A stretch of 64,000 bases of DNA from Ureibacillus sp. FSL W7-1570 (GCF_038593265.1 NZ_CP151979.1:992001-1056000), one strand, 5' to 3'. Shown: positions 26,567 to 35,139, numbered from the stretch's first letter. Numbers and translations: made by a program. Notes: generated from the letters alone by a model not told the origin.

Positions 26567-27493
26567 TTACTTTTTAATGATTCCTTGTTCAACCAGAAAA
26601 TCTTTGGCCACTTCAGCGTATTCCCGTTTGTCGATATCAACCTCTGCATTTAATTTTTGAACAACTTCATCATTTAAAAGTTTGGATACTTCATTTAATA
26701 CATCAGCAACTTTCGAATCTTTTTCCAAGATTTCATTGCGAATGACTGGTGCAACATAATATGGAGGCCAGAAGCTTTTGTCATCTTCGAGCAGAACCAA
26801 ATCCGGATTCGTTAAATCTCCATCTGTTGTGAAACCAACTGTTACATCCGCTTCATCATTCAAAATCACACGATATTTAATACCGTAATCATATAGTTCA
26901 AGGGATTTAAATTCCATGCCGCCATAATGTTTCTGTAAACCGATGAGCCCGTCTTCCCTTTCAGTAAACTCCGGAACAGCCGCCATTCTTAATTTAGGTG
27001 CCAATTCCGCAAGTTTGGAGATTGTATAAAGATCATATTTTTCTGCAACTTTCTTTGTTGTCACTAATCCTTGGGAGTCATTTGCATCTGTTGGTTCAAG
27101 CCATACCAAATTAAATTTATCTTTATATTCTTTGGAAACAATATCATATACTTCCTGCGGGTCTGATTTTGGTTCCTGTTCCAAAATGTTGATTAAACCC
27201 GTTCCTGTGTACTCAGGATACATATCGATATCTCCGTTTTTTAAACTTTCGTGGGCAACCATTGTTCCGCCGAGATTTAATTTTCTTTCCACTTTATATC
27301 CGGCATTTTCCAGAGCAAGTGAGTACATTTCACCTAAAATCAGCGATTCCGTAAAGTTTTTCGAGCCGACTTTGATCAAAGGTTTTTCCTCATCTGTCGA
27401 AGCATTTGAACCATCTGAAGATTCATCACCGCAAGCTGCCAACATCGCTATTACCAACACTAATAAGCCCAATAATTTTAAATATTTTTTCAT
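26567..27493 (-). CDS. OpuC-type quaternary amine-binding lipoprotein
   Basis: 308-residue substrate-binding protein. It has a lipoprotein signal peptide (basic start, hydrophobic LLGLLVLVIAML, lipobox LAAC with Cys about residue 21). The mature domain is OpuAC/ProX-like (KVGSKNFTESLILGEMYSLALENAG ... LGGTMVAHESLKNGDIDMYPEYTGTGL, quoted in parts). This family binds glycine betaine, carnitine, choline and, in EgtU-type proteins, ergothioneine. It lies between permease and ATPase genes in the same operon. The ligand cannot be proven from sequence; the neighbouring catabolic genes point to a histidine-derived betaine. Confidence 0.88.
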   Translation of the reverse strand: MKKYLKLLGLLVLVIAMLAACGDESSDGSNASTDEEKPLIKVGSKNFTESLILGEMYSLALENAGYKVERKLNLGGTMVAHESLKNGDIDMYPEYTGTGLINILEQEPKSDPQEVYDIVSKEYKDKFNLVWLEPTDANDSQGLVTTKKVAEKYDLYTISKLAELAPKLRMAAVPEFTEREDGLIGLQKHYGGMEFKSLELYDYGIKYRVILNDEADVTVGFTTDGDLTNPDLVLLEDDKSFWPPYYVAPVIRNEILEKDSKVADVLNEVSKLLNDEVVQKLNAEVDIDKREYAEVAKDFLVEQGIIKK

Positions 27494-27511
27494 TTTTTAA
27501 CATCCCTTCAT

Positions 27512-28156
27512 TTAATCTCTTAAATAACGTGTAAAGAATTTTTCTGTGGTTGCAAAGGATACTTCGGAAAGAATCGCCAATAATGCAACCGGAATAGCAC
27601 CTACTAACAGTAATGGGATATTATACATTCCAAGTCCATTGATGATAAATGTACCTAAACCACCTCCTCCAATAAAGGCTGCAAGGGTTGCACTTGCTAC
27701 TACTTCGACAGCGGCTGTTCTGCAACCGGCTATGATGATCGGCAATGCCAAAGGAAATTCAATTTTCCTTAAAATTTGCTTTTCATTCATCCCCATTCCA
27801 GATGCCGCTTCAATAACCGAACGATCAATCTCCCGAAATCCGGTAAAAGTATTGATGATGATCGGTGGACAAGCCAAAACGGTTAAAGCTACCAGCGCCG
27901 GATAAAAACCGGTTCCCATGATCGGTAATACAATAATTAAGATGGCCAGACTTGGAATCACCCGCAATGAGTTAAAAATCCCCATGATGATACTTGAGAT
28001 TTTTTCATTTTTTGCACAGATGATGCCGATTGTAATACCGATAATCATGGCAATCAACAATGCAATGATGCTTAAAATTAAATGCTCTTGAAAAGCTTCC
28101 ATAAATTTTTCCGGATTTTGTTGAATGTAGTTCCATGCTTTTTGGACTGTTTCCAT
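27512..28156 (-). CDS. OpuC-type ABC transporter permease, first subunit
   Basis: 214-residue membrane protein with about five or six helices. The transport signature is EAASGMGMNEKQILRKIEFPLALPIIIAGCR. It is paralogous to the permease at 24803-25438; together they resemble the OpuCB/OpuCD pair. It starts the transporter block of the operon, 170 nt after the amidohydrolase stop, the widest gap in the cluster. An internal promoter there is possible but I see no convincing one. Confidence 0.88.
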   Translation of the reverse strand: METVQKAWNYIQQNPEKFMEAFQEHLILSIIALLIAMIIGITIGIICAKNEKISSIIMGIFNSLRVIPSLAILIIVLPIMGTGFYPALVALTVLACPPIIINTFTGFREIDRSVIEAASGMGMNEKQILRKIEFPLALPIIIAGCRTAAVEVVASATLAAFIGGGGLGTFIINGLGMYNIPLLLVGAIPVALLAILSEVSFATTEKFFTRYLRD

Positions 28157-28326
28157 AAACTGTCACTCATTTCTTAAACTCAAATTAATTAATTTTTCTA
28201 ATTGGATTACTTATATTTAACATTAAAAAACATTCGCCATGACAAACCCATTATTCCTTTAGATACTCGTCCGTATGGTTCCAGAGAATCACGATAATTC
28301 CAAATCAAGAAGCATTTCAATCGTGG

Positions 28327-29577
28327 TTATAGCGATAAATCGAACTCAATCACTGATCGCAACAGCGCTTGTACGCCTAAAGCGATATCCTGAAAATCGG
28401 TCCATTCCTCCGGACAATGGCTTCTGCCATCACGGCTCGGAACAAAAATCATTCCAATGGGCGCAATTGTCGCCAACTGATTAGCATCATGTCCTGCACC
28501 ACTCGGCAATTTTATTGATGGACCCACCTCTTGGCACGACTCTTCAATGACTTTTTGGATAAAAGGTTCCACTCTTATCGGTTCTGATTTCGATAAACAA
28601 TCAAATGCAATGTTTACATTTCTTTCATTGGAAACAATATTGGAAAAACTAATTAATTCTGAGATTATTTGTTCTATTAATAGGGTTTCAATGGACCTTA
28701 CTTCGAATTCAAAAATCACTTTTCCAGGAATCACGTTTGCCGCATTAGGTAGAACGAATAACTTCCCAACTGTGCCTACTACCGCTTCATCGTATGGTTT
28801 CTTGCAAAGCTCTTCCAATTTCAATATCAATTCGGAAGAACTTGTGAGAGCATCTTGCCGCATATTCATAGGGGTAGTCCCCGCGTGATTCGGTTTTCCC
28901 TCCACCGTTATCCGATAACGATGAATGCCCACAATTCCTGTGACAATCCCGAGCTTATGATCCGTTTCTTCGAGAACGGGTCCCTGTTCAATATGCATTT
29001 CCAAATACAGGGCGACCTCACCCTTTTTTCTTGCTTTTTTATCGATTTCTTCTGGATTTCCACCCGCTTTTTCGATGGCTTCCGCTAAAGTACATCCATT
29101 TGGATCACGTCTTGCCAGCATTTCCTTTGTGAGATTGCCAACCATTCCCCGGCTTCCGATTGTTGAAATTCCAAATTCACTAGGTTCTTCCGCTGTAAAA
29201 TCAACAATCTCCAAAGTATGTTGGAGTTCTATCCCCTGTTCTTTCAACAGGCGAACAACTTCCAATCCTCCCAAGACGCCAATGATTCCATCAAATCGTC
29301 CGCCTCCAGATACAGTATCCAAATGGGATCCGATCATAATGGGTGGCAAGGATGGATTTTTTCCCTTTAACACTCCAATGACATTGGAAGCTGAGTCAAT
29401 GGAAACTTCCATGTTTAAGGAACGCATTTGTTCCATCAGCCATTCTCTTGCCTCAAAATACCAAGTCGTGAAAGGTCTTCTTGTCCAACCTGGTTGGGTT
29501 TTATCCACAAAAGTAGCGACTGTCAGAATGTCTTGTTCAATTCTTTGTATGCTTTGTTGCAAATCTGAATCTATCAA
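28327..29577 (-). CDS. N-carbamoyl-L-amino acid amidohydrolase (M20, hydantoinase/carbamoylase family)
   Basis: 416-residue metal-dependent amidase of the allantoate amidohydrolase/beta-ureidopropionase/L-carbamoylase family. Metal and substrate motifs in order: IGSHLDTVSGGGRFDG, TAEEPSEFG, LEMHIEQGPVLEE, KPNHAGTTPMNMR, LPSGAGHDAN and MIFVPSRDGRSHCPEE. In this cluster the predicted reaction is N-carbamoyl-L-glutamate to L-glutamate + CO2 + NH3. The start is TTG at 29577 with AGGGGTG upstream. It lies 30 nt after the hydantoinase-type gene. Allantoate would be the main alternative substrate. Confidence 0.87.
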   Translation of the reverse strand: MIDSDLQQSIQRIEQDILTVATFVDKTQPGWTRRPFTTWYFEAREWLMEQMRSLNMEVSIDSASNVIGVLKGKNPSLPPIMIGSHLDTVSGGGRFDGIIGVLGGLEVVRLLKEQGIELQHTLEIVDFTAEEPSEFGISTIGSRGMVGNLTKEMLARRDPNGCTLAEAIEKAGGNPEEIDKKARKKGEVALYLEMHIEQGPVLEETDHKLGIVTGIVGIHRYRITVEGKPNHAGTTPMNMRQDALTSSSELILKLEELCKKPYDEAVVGTVGKLFVLPNAANVIPGKVIFEFEVRSIETLLIEQIISELISFSNIVSNERNVNIAFDCLSKSEPIRVEPFIQKVIEESCQEVGPSIKLPSGAGHDANQLATIAPIGMIFVPSRDGRSHCPEEWTDFQDIALGVQALLRSVIEFDLSL

Positions 29578-29608
29578 ATTCTCACCCCTTCAGTTCAACA
29601 AAAATAGA

Positions 29609-30967
29609 TTAATGTTTTGCAAATATAAATTGCCCATCACCAGGTTTTCCAACTACATCCTCACCGTCATAGACCAAGTTTCCTCTGACAAACGTATGGG
29701 TAATTTTTCCTTGCATCCGTTTATGATGATATGGGCTCCATCCTGCACTTGAATGCTGTTTTGTCTCATCCAATATCCAAGATTGATTCGGGTCAAGAAC
29801 GACAATATCTGCATCCATTCCTTTTTCAAGTTTGCCTTTTTGTGAAGATAAACCAAAAATCTCGGCAGGTTTTTTGCTTAATAGATTCACCAAATCGATG
29901 ATTGAAATTTTGCCTTTGGCTACCCCTTCTCCATATAAAATGGGCAATAACACTTCCACTCCTGGAGCACCTGATGCATTTTCAAAAATATTCGAACGAT
30001 TCTTTTTATCAATTGTCCATGGAGCATGATCGGACGTGACAATGTCAATCATTCCGTTTTTAAGTTGCTTCCAGAGACCGTCTGCATCCTCTTTTGAACG
30101 GAGGGGCGGATTGATTTTCGCTTTTGCCTTTAAAGTAAGCATATCCTCTTCCGTTAAAGTCAAATAATGGGTGCAAGTTTCCGCCGTTATATTCGTTCCC
30201 ATACCCTTGAAGTATTCAACCAGTTCAAAAATGCGAGGAAATGTGCAGTGATAAATGTGCAAATGAACACCTGTCCAATACGCCAGTTCCATCGCTGTCA
30301 GTACGGCAATCGATTCCGCAAATTTTGGACGGCTCCAAGCATGGGATCGCGGATCTTTCTCTCCCAAAATTTCATATTTTTTTATAAAACCGCGAACAAT
30401 TTCATCATTTTCCGCATGGACCCCCACCGGTAATCCGGTTTTCGCAACTTCCGAAAATACATCATATAACAATGCATCATTGATTCTTGGAAATCTATTG
30501 GGGTCGGTATTGAACATAGACAATTTAAACCCGCAAGCGCCTTGTTTTGCCAAAAGCGGTATTTGATCCAACCCATTTTCCGGTTTTATGGTAGCCAAAA
30601 GTGCCATGTCCACAATGGATTGGGATTCGAGTTGTTCCTTTTTCTTTACGAAAAGTTCTTCTGTCCCAATTAAACCCGGTGCATCATAGGGCATTTCAAT
30701 GATGGTTGTAACCCCTCCTGCCGCCGCAGACTCACTCGCCGTCGTAAAACCTTCGTCAACTGAACTATAACAATGGACATGGGCATCTATTGCACCAGGT
30801 AAAACATAACAGTCATTTGCTTGAATCACTTCTTTTGCATTTAAATTCCCGATGCGGTCAAATATATCCACAATTTTTCCATCCCGGATTGCTACAACAC
30901 CGTTATGGACAACCGTGTCATCCTGAACGATATTCCCTTGTATAATAAGATCAAAATATTCACTCAT
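29609..30967 (-). CDS. Cyclic amidohydrolase (hydantoinase/allantoinase type)
   Basis: 452-residue binuclear metal amidohydrolase. Ligands visible: HxH in GAIDAHVHCYS, the carboxylated lysine in ACGFKLSMF, His in GVHAEND and HIYHCT, and Asp in VTSDHAPW. The C-terminal HHKRMQGKITHTFVRGNLVYD resembles allantoinases more than classical dihydropyrimidinases. In this setting the predicted step is ring opening of hydantoin-5-propionate to N-carbamoyl-L-glutamate. The ATG at 30967 (MSEYFDLIIQG) follows TAGGTTGATAAAT. Allantoin is an alternative substrate, but no other purine genes are present. Confidence 0.87.
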   Translation of the reverse strand: MSEYFDLIIQGNIVQDDTVVHNGVVAIRDGKIVDIFDRIGNLNAKEVIQANDCYVLPGAIDAHVHCYSSVDEGFTTASESAAAGGVTTIIEMPYDAPGLIGTEELFVKKKEQLESQSIVDMALLATIKPENGLDQIPLLAKQGACGFKLSMFNTDPNRFPRINDALLYDVFSEVAKTGLPVGVHAENDEIVRGFIKKYEILGEKDPRSHAWSRPKFAESIAVLTAMELAYWTGVHLHIYHCTFPRIFELVEYFKGMGTNITAETCTHYLTLTEEDMLTLKAKAKINPPLRSKEDADGLWKQLKNGMIDIVTSDHAPWTIDKKNRSNIFENASGAPGVEVLLPILYGEGVAKGKISIIDLVNLLSKKPAEIFGLSSQKGKLEKGMDADIVVLDPNQSWILDETKQHSSAGWSPYHHKRMQGKITHTFVRGNLVYDGEDVVGKPGDGQFIFAKH

Positions 30968-30996
30968 ATTTATCAACCTACTGACTTTATTAATTT

Positions 30997-31740
30997 TTAA
31001 ATCAAATCGATTAACAACTTTGTAATTTCATCTGCACTGTCTACAACCGCTTTAATCACACCGGTCTTTGAATGTTCTTCCCAACGGTCGATCGGTCCGG
31101 CAACGGTTAAACTGGCAATCACTTTTCCATTGTTATCGAAGATTGGTGCCCCAACGCCGAATATATCTTTATCTACCTCACTAAAAGTTGTACAATATCC
31201 ATCCATTCGGATCTTATTTAATTCCTCAAGCAGCGTTTTCCTATGATTTTCATCTTCTATGTTCTTCATGACTTCATTTATAATTTGTTCGCTTTCAAAA
31301 GCGAGGATGGCTTTGCCTGAGGCTCCTTGGTGGAGTGGCAATAATTTGCCATTCTCCACTACAAAACGAATCAACCGGGTACTTGAGCAACTCTCTATGC
31401 ATATCACTTCGAATCCGGAACGAATCGTTAATACCGTTGTTTCATTTGTCTCTTCCGTCAATTTTTTCATAATCGGTTTAGCGATTTCGTTTAAACGAAG
31501 ATCAATTTGCTTCGCTAAACTATTCGCCAAGTAAAGGATTTTCATTCCCAAACCGATCCGTCCTTTTTCTCTTCTTTCAACAACCCCAAGTTTTTCCAAT
31601 GTTTGTAATAGCCGATATGCTGTACTTTCCGGAATGTTCACTTTTTCAGCAATTTCACTAACAGATAATGTTGTCCCCGCCTCTGCGAGTACAAATAAAA
31701 TATCTAGTCCGCGTTTTAATGTTTGTGTACTATTACTCAT
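30997..31740 (-). CDS. IclR family transcriptional regulator
   Basis: 247-residue regulator. The N-terminal winged helix-turn-helix (TLKRGLDILFVLAEAGTTLSVSEIAEKVNIPESTAYRLLQTLE, quoted across its parts) is followed by an effector domain with VLTIRSGFEVICIE, LPLHQGASGKAILAFE and FGVGAPIFDNNGKVIASLTVAGP. It is encoded inside the operon, 22 nt after the DUF917 gene, so it probably controls the cluster including itself. I chose the ATG at 31740 because AGGGG is 6 nt upstream; the frame extends to 31785. A large palindrome ahead of the first gene (34549-34580) is a candidate operator. Confidence 0.9.
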   Translation of the reverse strand: MSNSTQTLKRGLDILFVLAEAGTTLSVSEIAEKVNIPESTAYRLLQTLEKLGVVERREKGRIGLGMKILYLANSLAKQIDLRLNEIAKPIMKKLTEETNETTVLTIRSGFEVICIESCSSTRLIRFVVENGKLLPLHQGASGKAILAFESEQIINEVMKNIEDENHRKTLLEELNKIRMDGYCTTFSEVDKDIFGVGAPIFDNNGKVIASLTVAGPIDRWEEHSKTGVIKAVVDSADEITKLLIDLI

Positions 31741-31762
31741 TTTCATCCCCTGTTGCCCATTT

Positions 31763-32863
31763 TTATTTGACTTTATCAAAAACATAATCTACTAAATTAA
31801 TTCCCAGCGCCTCTTCAACTTCAGGATATACGGTCGGATCTTTCACACTTGCACTTAGCGGGATAAATTGTTTATTGATGCTGAATACAGCTATTTCCAT
31901 TCCTTCGACTACATTTCCTACACTGATAGGCGCGCCGGTTTCTACAGATAAAGTGGTAATTACATCCGGGAATGTCGCTAAACGTTGACCTGATTTTGTA
32001 TCCACAGCCATATACTCATTCATTACATGAAGAATCAGTTCCCCATGTTCCTCGGATTCAACGGTGATTGTCCCTATATCAAATGCTCCCGAATATTGAA
32101 CCGTCTTCTTCAATACTTTTCCACTTCCTAAAATTGTGCCATTTGTTTTATTGCAAATCGCTTCAATGACCGCACCAGCGCCATTTGGTTCGGCTTCCAT
32201 TATTGCATAGCCCAATTCCAACGCTTTGCTGATACCGCCAATTGCTGCATTCTCCTTAATATACTTGGCTGGTAATGGATGTCTTGCAGCCGCAATAAAT
32301 CCTCCCGACATATCTGAAGCAGTTCTCAATATTTTGGAAGTCTTTGCAGGAGTGCCTTTCACAACGAGCTCAATATATGAACCAGTTTCCGCTTTGCCTC
32401 CAACCACCACTTGAATCGTTTCATAATCTGTTGAATTTCCCAATCCTAATGATCCCATTTTCCCTGTTGGATGTGCACGAATATCGCCCGTTGCATCCAC
32501 CACCACCATGTCTAATGCAGCAGCAGGCAGCCAACCATTGATGCTGCTTGACATCCCGTTTTGCGGTGTCATTAATCCATAGATTTTTTTCCCGAGTGTT
32601 TCTTGAAGAAGTTGGACAGCTTTAATGTAATCTTTTCCAAGCATTTGCCAATCCGTCGTCCCTGCCGGAGCGCCAATTGCTGTCGCCGTAACAATGATTG
32701 CGTCATCGGGAATTTCATCTACAGAGACTAATTTCGGTTTTCCAATGGTGATTGCAGCCCTTCCGATTTCTAATCCATGGTCCACCCAGCCCCCACCGCC
32801 GGAAGCATAGACCGAACCTCCTTTTACCGCTGCGATTACATCATCATAAGTTAATTCTCTCAC
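31763..32863 (-). CDS. DUF917 family protein; candidate thiohydantoin-propionate desulfhydrase
   Basis: 366-residue protein of the DUF917 family, often found beside hydantoinase-type genes. The N-terminus has the family glycine cluster SVYASGGGGWVDHG; later come VVDATGDIRAHPTGKMGSLGL and SGGFIAAARHPLP. No function can be read directly. Known ergothioneine degradation needs a desulfhydrase for 3-(5-oxo-2-thioxoimidazolidin-4-yl)propionate, and this is the only cluster enzyme left for that step, so I propose it by elimination. Start: GTG at 32863 with AAAGGAA 9-10 nt upstream; a GTG at 32872 is too close. It follows the hydratase gene by about 14 nt. Confidence 0.75.
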   Translation of the reverse strand: MRELTYDDVIAAVKGGSVYASGGGGWVDHGLEIGRAAITIGKPKLVSVDEIPDDAIIVTATAIGAPAGTTDWQMLGKDYIKAVQLLQETLGKKIYGLMTPQNGMSSSINGWLPAAALDMVVVDATGDIRAHPTGKMGSLGLGNSTDYETIQVVVGGKAETGSYIELVVKGTPAKTSKILRTASDMSGGFIAAARHPLPAKYIKENAAIGGISKALELGYAIMEAEPNGAGAVIEAICNKTNGTILGSGKVLKKTVQYSGAFDIGTITVESEEHGELILHVMNEYMAVDTKSGQRLATFPDVITTLSVETGAPISVGNVVEGMEIAVFSINKQFIPLSASVKDPTVYPEVEEALGINLVDYVFDKVK

Positions 32864-32877
32864 AGTATCCACTTCCT

Positions 32878-34530
32878 TTATTTTTTGTAATGTTCCAGAT
32901 TAATTCTTCTAATATTCTTTTTCTCCACTTCTTCCAACGCTTCCTCATAACCTGCATCCGCGTAGCGAAGCACTCCCAATCCTGTATCGTTATCCAATGT
33001 ATATTTCAATCTCATATCCGCCGCTTCCGTTCCATCGGCAACCAGTGTCACTCCGGCACTTGTCATATAGCCGGCATACCCTCCACCGCCGGAATGAATA
33101 ACGACTAAATCCGCCATAGATGAACAATTCAGCATTGCATTGATTAGGGGCCAATCTGAAATTGCGTCACTGCCGTCTTTCATCCGTTCCGTCATAATGT
33201 TCGGATGGGCCATTGCACCTGCATCCAGATGGTCTCTTGAAAATGCGATCGGTCCAGATAGTTTTCCTTCTCTCACCATCTTATTTACTGCCAATGCAAG
33301 TTCTGTGCGTTCACCATGGCCAAACCAACCGATTCTGGCGGGGAGCCCTTCAAATGGAACATATTGATTGGCAAGTTTAATCCAGTTTGAAGCGATCTGA
33401 TTATCTGCAAAATTCTCCAATATGTATTGATCGATTGTTCGAATATCTTCCGGATTTCCCGATAATGCAATCCAACGGAAAGGACCGATGGCTTTCGCGA
33501 ATAATGGCCGCAAAAACGCTTCTGTGAAAATATCAATCTCAAATGCTTCCTCCACTCCCGCTTTAAAAGCTTGTGAGCGAATGTTATTCCCATTATCAAA
33601 TACAATAGAACCGCGGTTTTTGAATTCCAGCATCGCGCGAACTTCCGTTGCAATGGATGCCAACGAATCTTCCGCCAATTGTTCAGGATTTGTTTTTCTT
33701 AACTGTTTAACTTCTTCAACTGTATATCCTTGTGGAATATATCCATAGACGAGGTCATGGGCGGCTGTTTGATCTGAAACAATATCCGGTACAATGCCAC
33801 GGCTCAAAATTTCAGGATAAATATCCGCTGCATTTCCAAGCAATCCCACGGATATGCTTTCTCCTGATGATTTCGCTTCGTCAATCCACTGTAATGCTTG
33901 ATCCAAATTATCCGTTTTCTTTTGAAGGTATCCGTGTTCGATTCGTTTATTGATCCGTTCTTCATCCACTTCGACAACTAATATCGCCGCATCAGCCATT
34001 ACTCCCGCCAGAGGTTGGGCACCTCCCATTCCCCCCAGACCGGCTGTTAAGATGAAACGGCCTTTCAAACTGCCATCAAAGTGTTTTCTGGCAATGGTTT
34101 GGAATATTTCGTATGTACCTTGAATCACACCCTGGGAACCGATATATTGCCAAGCCCCTGCCGTTAAACCTCCCCAGCAGATTAACCCTTTGTCTTGCAA
34201 ATCATAAAAATTCTCACTCGTTGCCCATTTGCCGACTATGTTGCAGTTGGCCATCACAACAATCGGGGCGTATGGATGAGTTTTAAATACACCAATCGGT
34301 TTACCGGATTGGATGACTAATGTCTCATCTTCCTCAAGATTTTGTAAGGTATCCACAATGGCATGATAAGATGGCCAATTTCTTGCTGCTTTTCCCAATG
34401 AAGCATATACGATCAATTCGTCTTGATTTTCACCATTTTCTAGAACATTTTCCAATAACCGCAGCAGAGCTTCCTGTCTCCAACTTTTACAGCGCAGCTC
34501 ACTGCCCCGTTTTGCAACTATTTTCCCCAA
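32878..34530 (-). CDS. Urocanase-like hydratase; candidate thiourocanate hydratase
   Basis: About 550 residues, the usual urocanase (HutU) length, with the NAD+-binding GLGGMGGAQP segment (about residue 170) and LTAGAWQYIGSQG. Two active-site stretches differ from the HutU motifs I remember: RDHLDCGSVASP is RDHLDAGAMAHP here (near residue 435), with Ala in the Cys position, and HHGGGVGMGYS is HSGGGGYAGYM. This fits a changed substrate such as thiourocanate. Canonical hutI and hutG are absent nearby. A TTG at 34530 has GGAGGTG well placed upstream; the ATG at 34545 would overlap that site. First gene of the ten-gene cluster. Confidence 0.85.
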   Translation of the reverse strand: MGKIVAKRGSELRCKSWRQEALLRLLENVLENGENQDELIVYASLGKAARNWPSYHAIVDTLQNLEEDETLVIQSGKPIGVFKTHPYAPIVVMANCNIVGKWATSENFYDLQDKGLICWGGLTAGAWQYIGSQGVIQGTYEIFQTIARKHFDGSLKGRFILTAGLGGMGGAQPLAGVMADAAILVVEVDEERINKRIEHGYLQKKTDNLDQALQWIDEAKSSGESISVGLLGNAADIYPEILSRGIVPDIVSDQTAAHDLVYGYIPQGYTVEEVKQLRKTNPEQLAEDSLASIATEVRAMLEFKNRGSIVFDNGNNIRSQAFKAGVEEAFEIDIFTEAFLRPLFAKAIGPFRWIALSGNPEDIRTIDQYILENFADNQIASNWIKLANQYVPFEGLPARIGWFGHGERTELALAVNKMVREGKLSGPIAFSRDHLDAGAMAHPNIMTERMKDGSDAISDWPLINAMLNCSSMADLVVIHSGGGGYAGYMTSAGVTLVADGTEAADMRLKYTLDNDTGLGVLRYADAGYEEALEEVEKKNIRRINLEHYKK

Positions 34531-34548
34531 TACATACACCTCCATTTA

Positions 34549-34580
34549 TCAAATAATGATAATAAATTATCACTATTTGA
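34549..34580 (-). promoter_or_regulatory. Large palindrome in the leader of the catabolic cluster (candidate IclR operator)
   Basis: TCAAATAATGATAA-TAAA-TTATCACTATTTGA has 14-bp arms matching at 13 of 14 positions. It lies immediately upstream of the first gene's Shine-Dalgarno and downstream of a TTGACA -35 (34617-34622, minus strand) with a GATAAT -10-like hexamer 15 nt away. It could be an operator that blocks elongation or initiation, or an mRNA hairpin that limits translation. Confidence 0.6.
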
Positions 34581-34702
34581 TTATTTGATTAATAGATTAT
34601 CAATTCCCACAAACGTTGTCAATATATTTTTAAAATTAAGAAAATAATAAAAAATGTATTATTTTAACTACCAATGATGGTTGAACGAACAAATCAAAAA
34701 CA

Positions 34703-34740
34703 GAGTGTATAAAAGAAAACCAAAGTTCCTTTATACACTC
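34703..34740. repeat. Inverted repeat in the hydratase-sspO intergenic region
   Basis: GAGTGTATAAA and TTTATACACTC form perfect 11-bp arms around a 16-nt centre. No T-run follows on either strand, so it is not a standard terminator. The rest of the stretch from 34581 to 34840 is AT-rich and holds no gene I can support. Confidence 0.5.
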
Positions 34741-34845
34741 AGTAATGGATTTTTAGAAGGCATTATCAACATCAAAAATCATATATAGGATTTTAACCAA
34801 GTAAATGTCGCTAAAAAAAACATCAAAACAAAGAACCGATAATGA

Positions 34846-34875
34846 TACATATTGAGGGCAACCCGAGGCAAACTA
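34846..34875 (+). promoter_or_regulatory. Sigma-G-like promoter of the sspO-like gene
   Basis: TACATA (34846-34851) and CAAACTA (34869-34875) are 17 nt apart. The second differs from the sigma-G -10 consensus CATACTA at one base; the first is a partial match to the -35. Forespore expression would fit a small acid-soluble spore protein. Confidence 0.45.
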
Positions 34876-34895
34876 ATTTCACGGAGGTGTAAAAA

Positions 34896-35051
34896 ATGAG
34901 CAACAGGGAAAAGAAAAATTTAAGCGGAAACTTTAGCGACGAACAAGCGGTAAGAAAAAATTTATCAAGGGAATTTGATCATGAATTGGCCAATGAACCT
35001 TTGACGCCGGAAGAAAGATATAACAATAAGAAAACGAAGAAGCGTCAGTGA
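34896..35051 (+). CDS. sspO: Small acid-soluble spore protein O-like
   Basis: 51-residue basic, polar protein, too short for many gene callers. Its C-terminus (ELANEPLTPEERYNNKKTKKRQ, in parts) closely resembles the tail of SspO from Bacillus as I remember it ([21 protein letters not shown], in parts). The N-terminus MSNREKKNLSGN is less typical. SspO-type minor SASPs are made in the forespore. A strong GGAGGTG lies 6 nt ahead of the ATG, with a sigma-G-like promoter upstream. A broken paralogue lies at 23091-23236. Confidence 0.68.
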   Translation: MSNREKKNLSGNFSDEQAVRKNLSREFDHELANEPLTPEERYNNKKTKKRQ

Positions 35052-35139
35052 GCCATAGACTATTGACATGATCCATAACTGAAATGAGCAGATAGGATTA
35101 TTTTCAATATTCTGCATGAATGACTTTCCCTAAATCAAA

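Noticed and set aside
28327-30967. Allantoin degradation (allantoinase plus allantoate amidohydrolase) as the main reading
   Set aside because: Both enzymes could fit alone, but the adjacent urocanase-like, MIO-less lyase and betaine transporter genes have no role in allantoin use.
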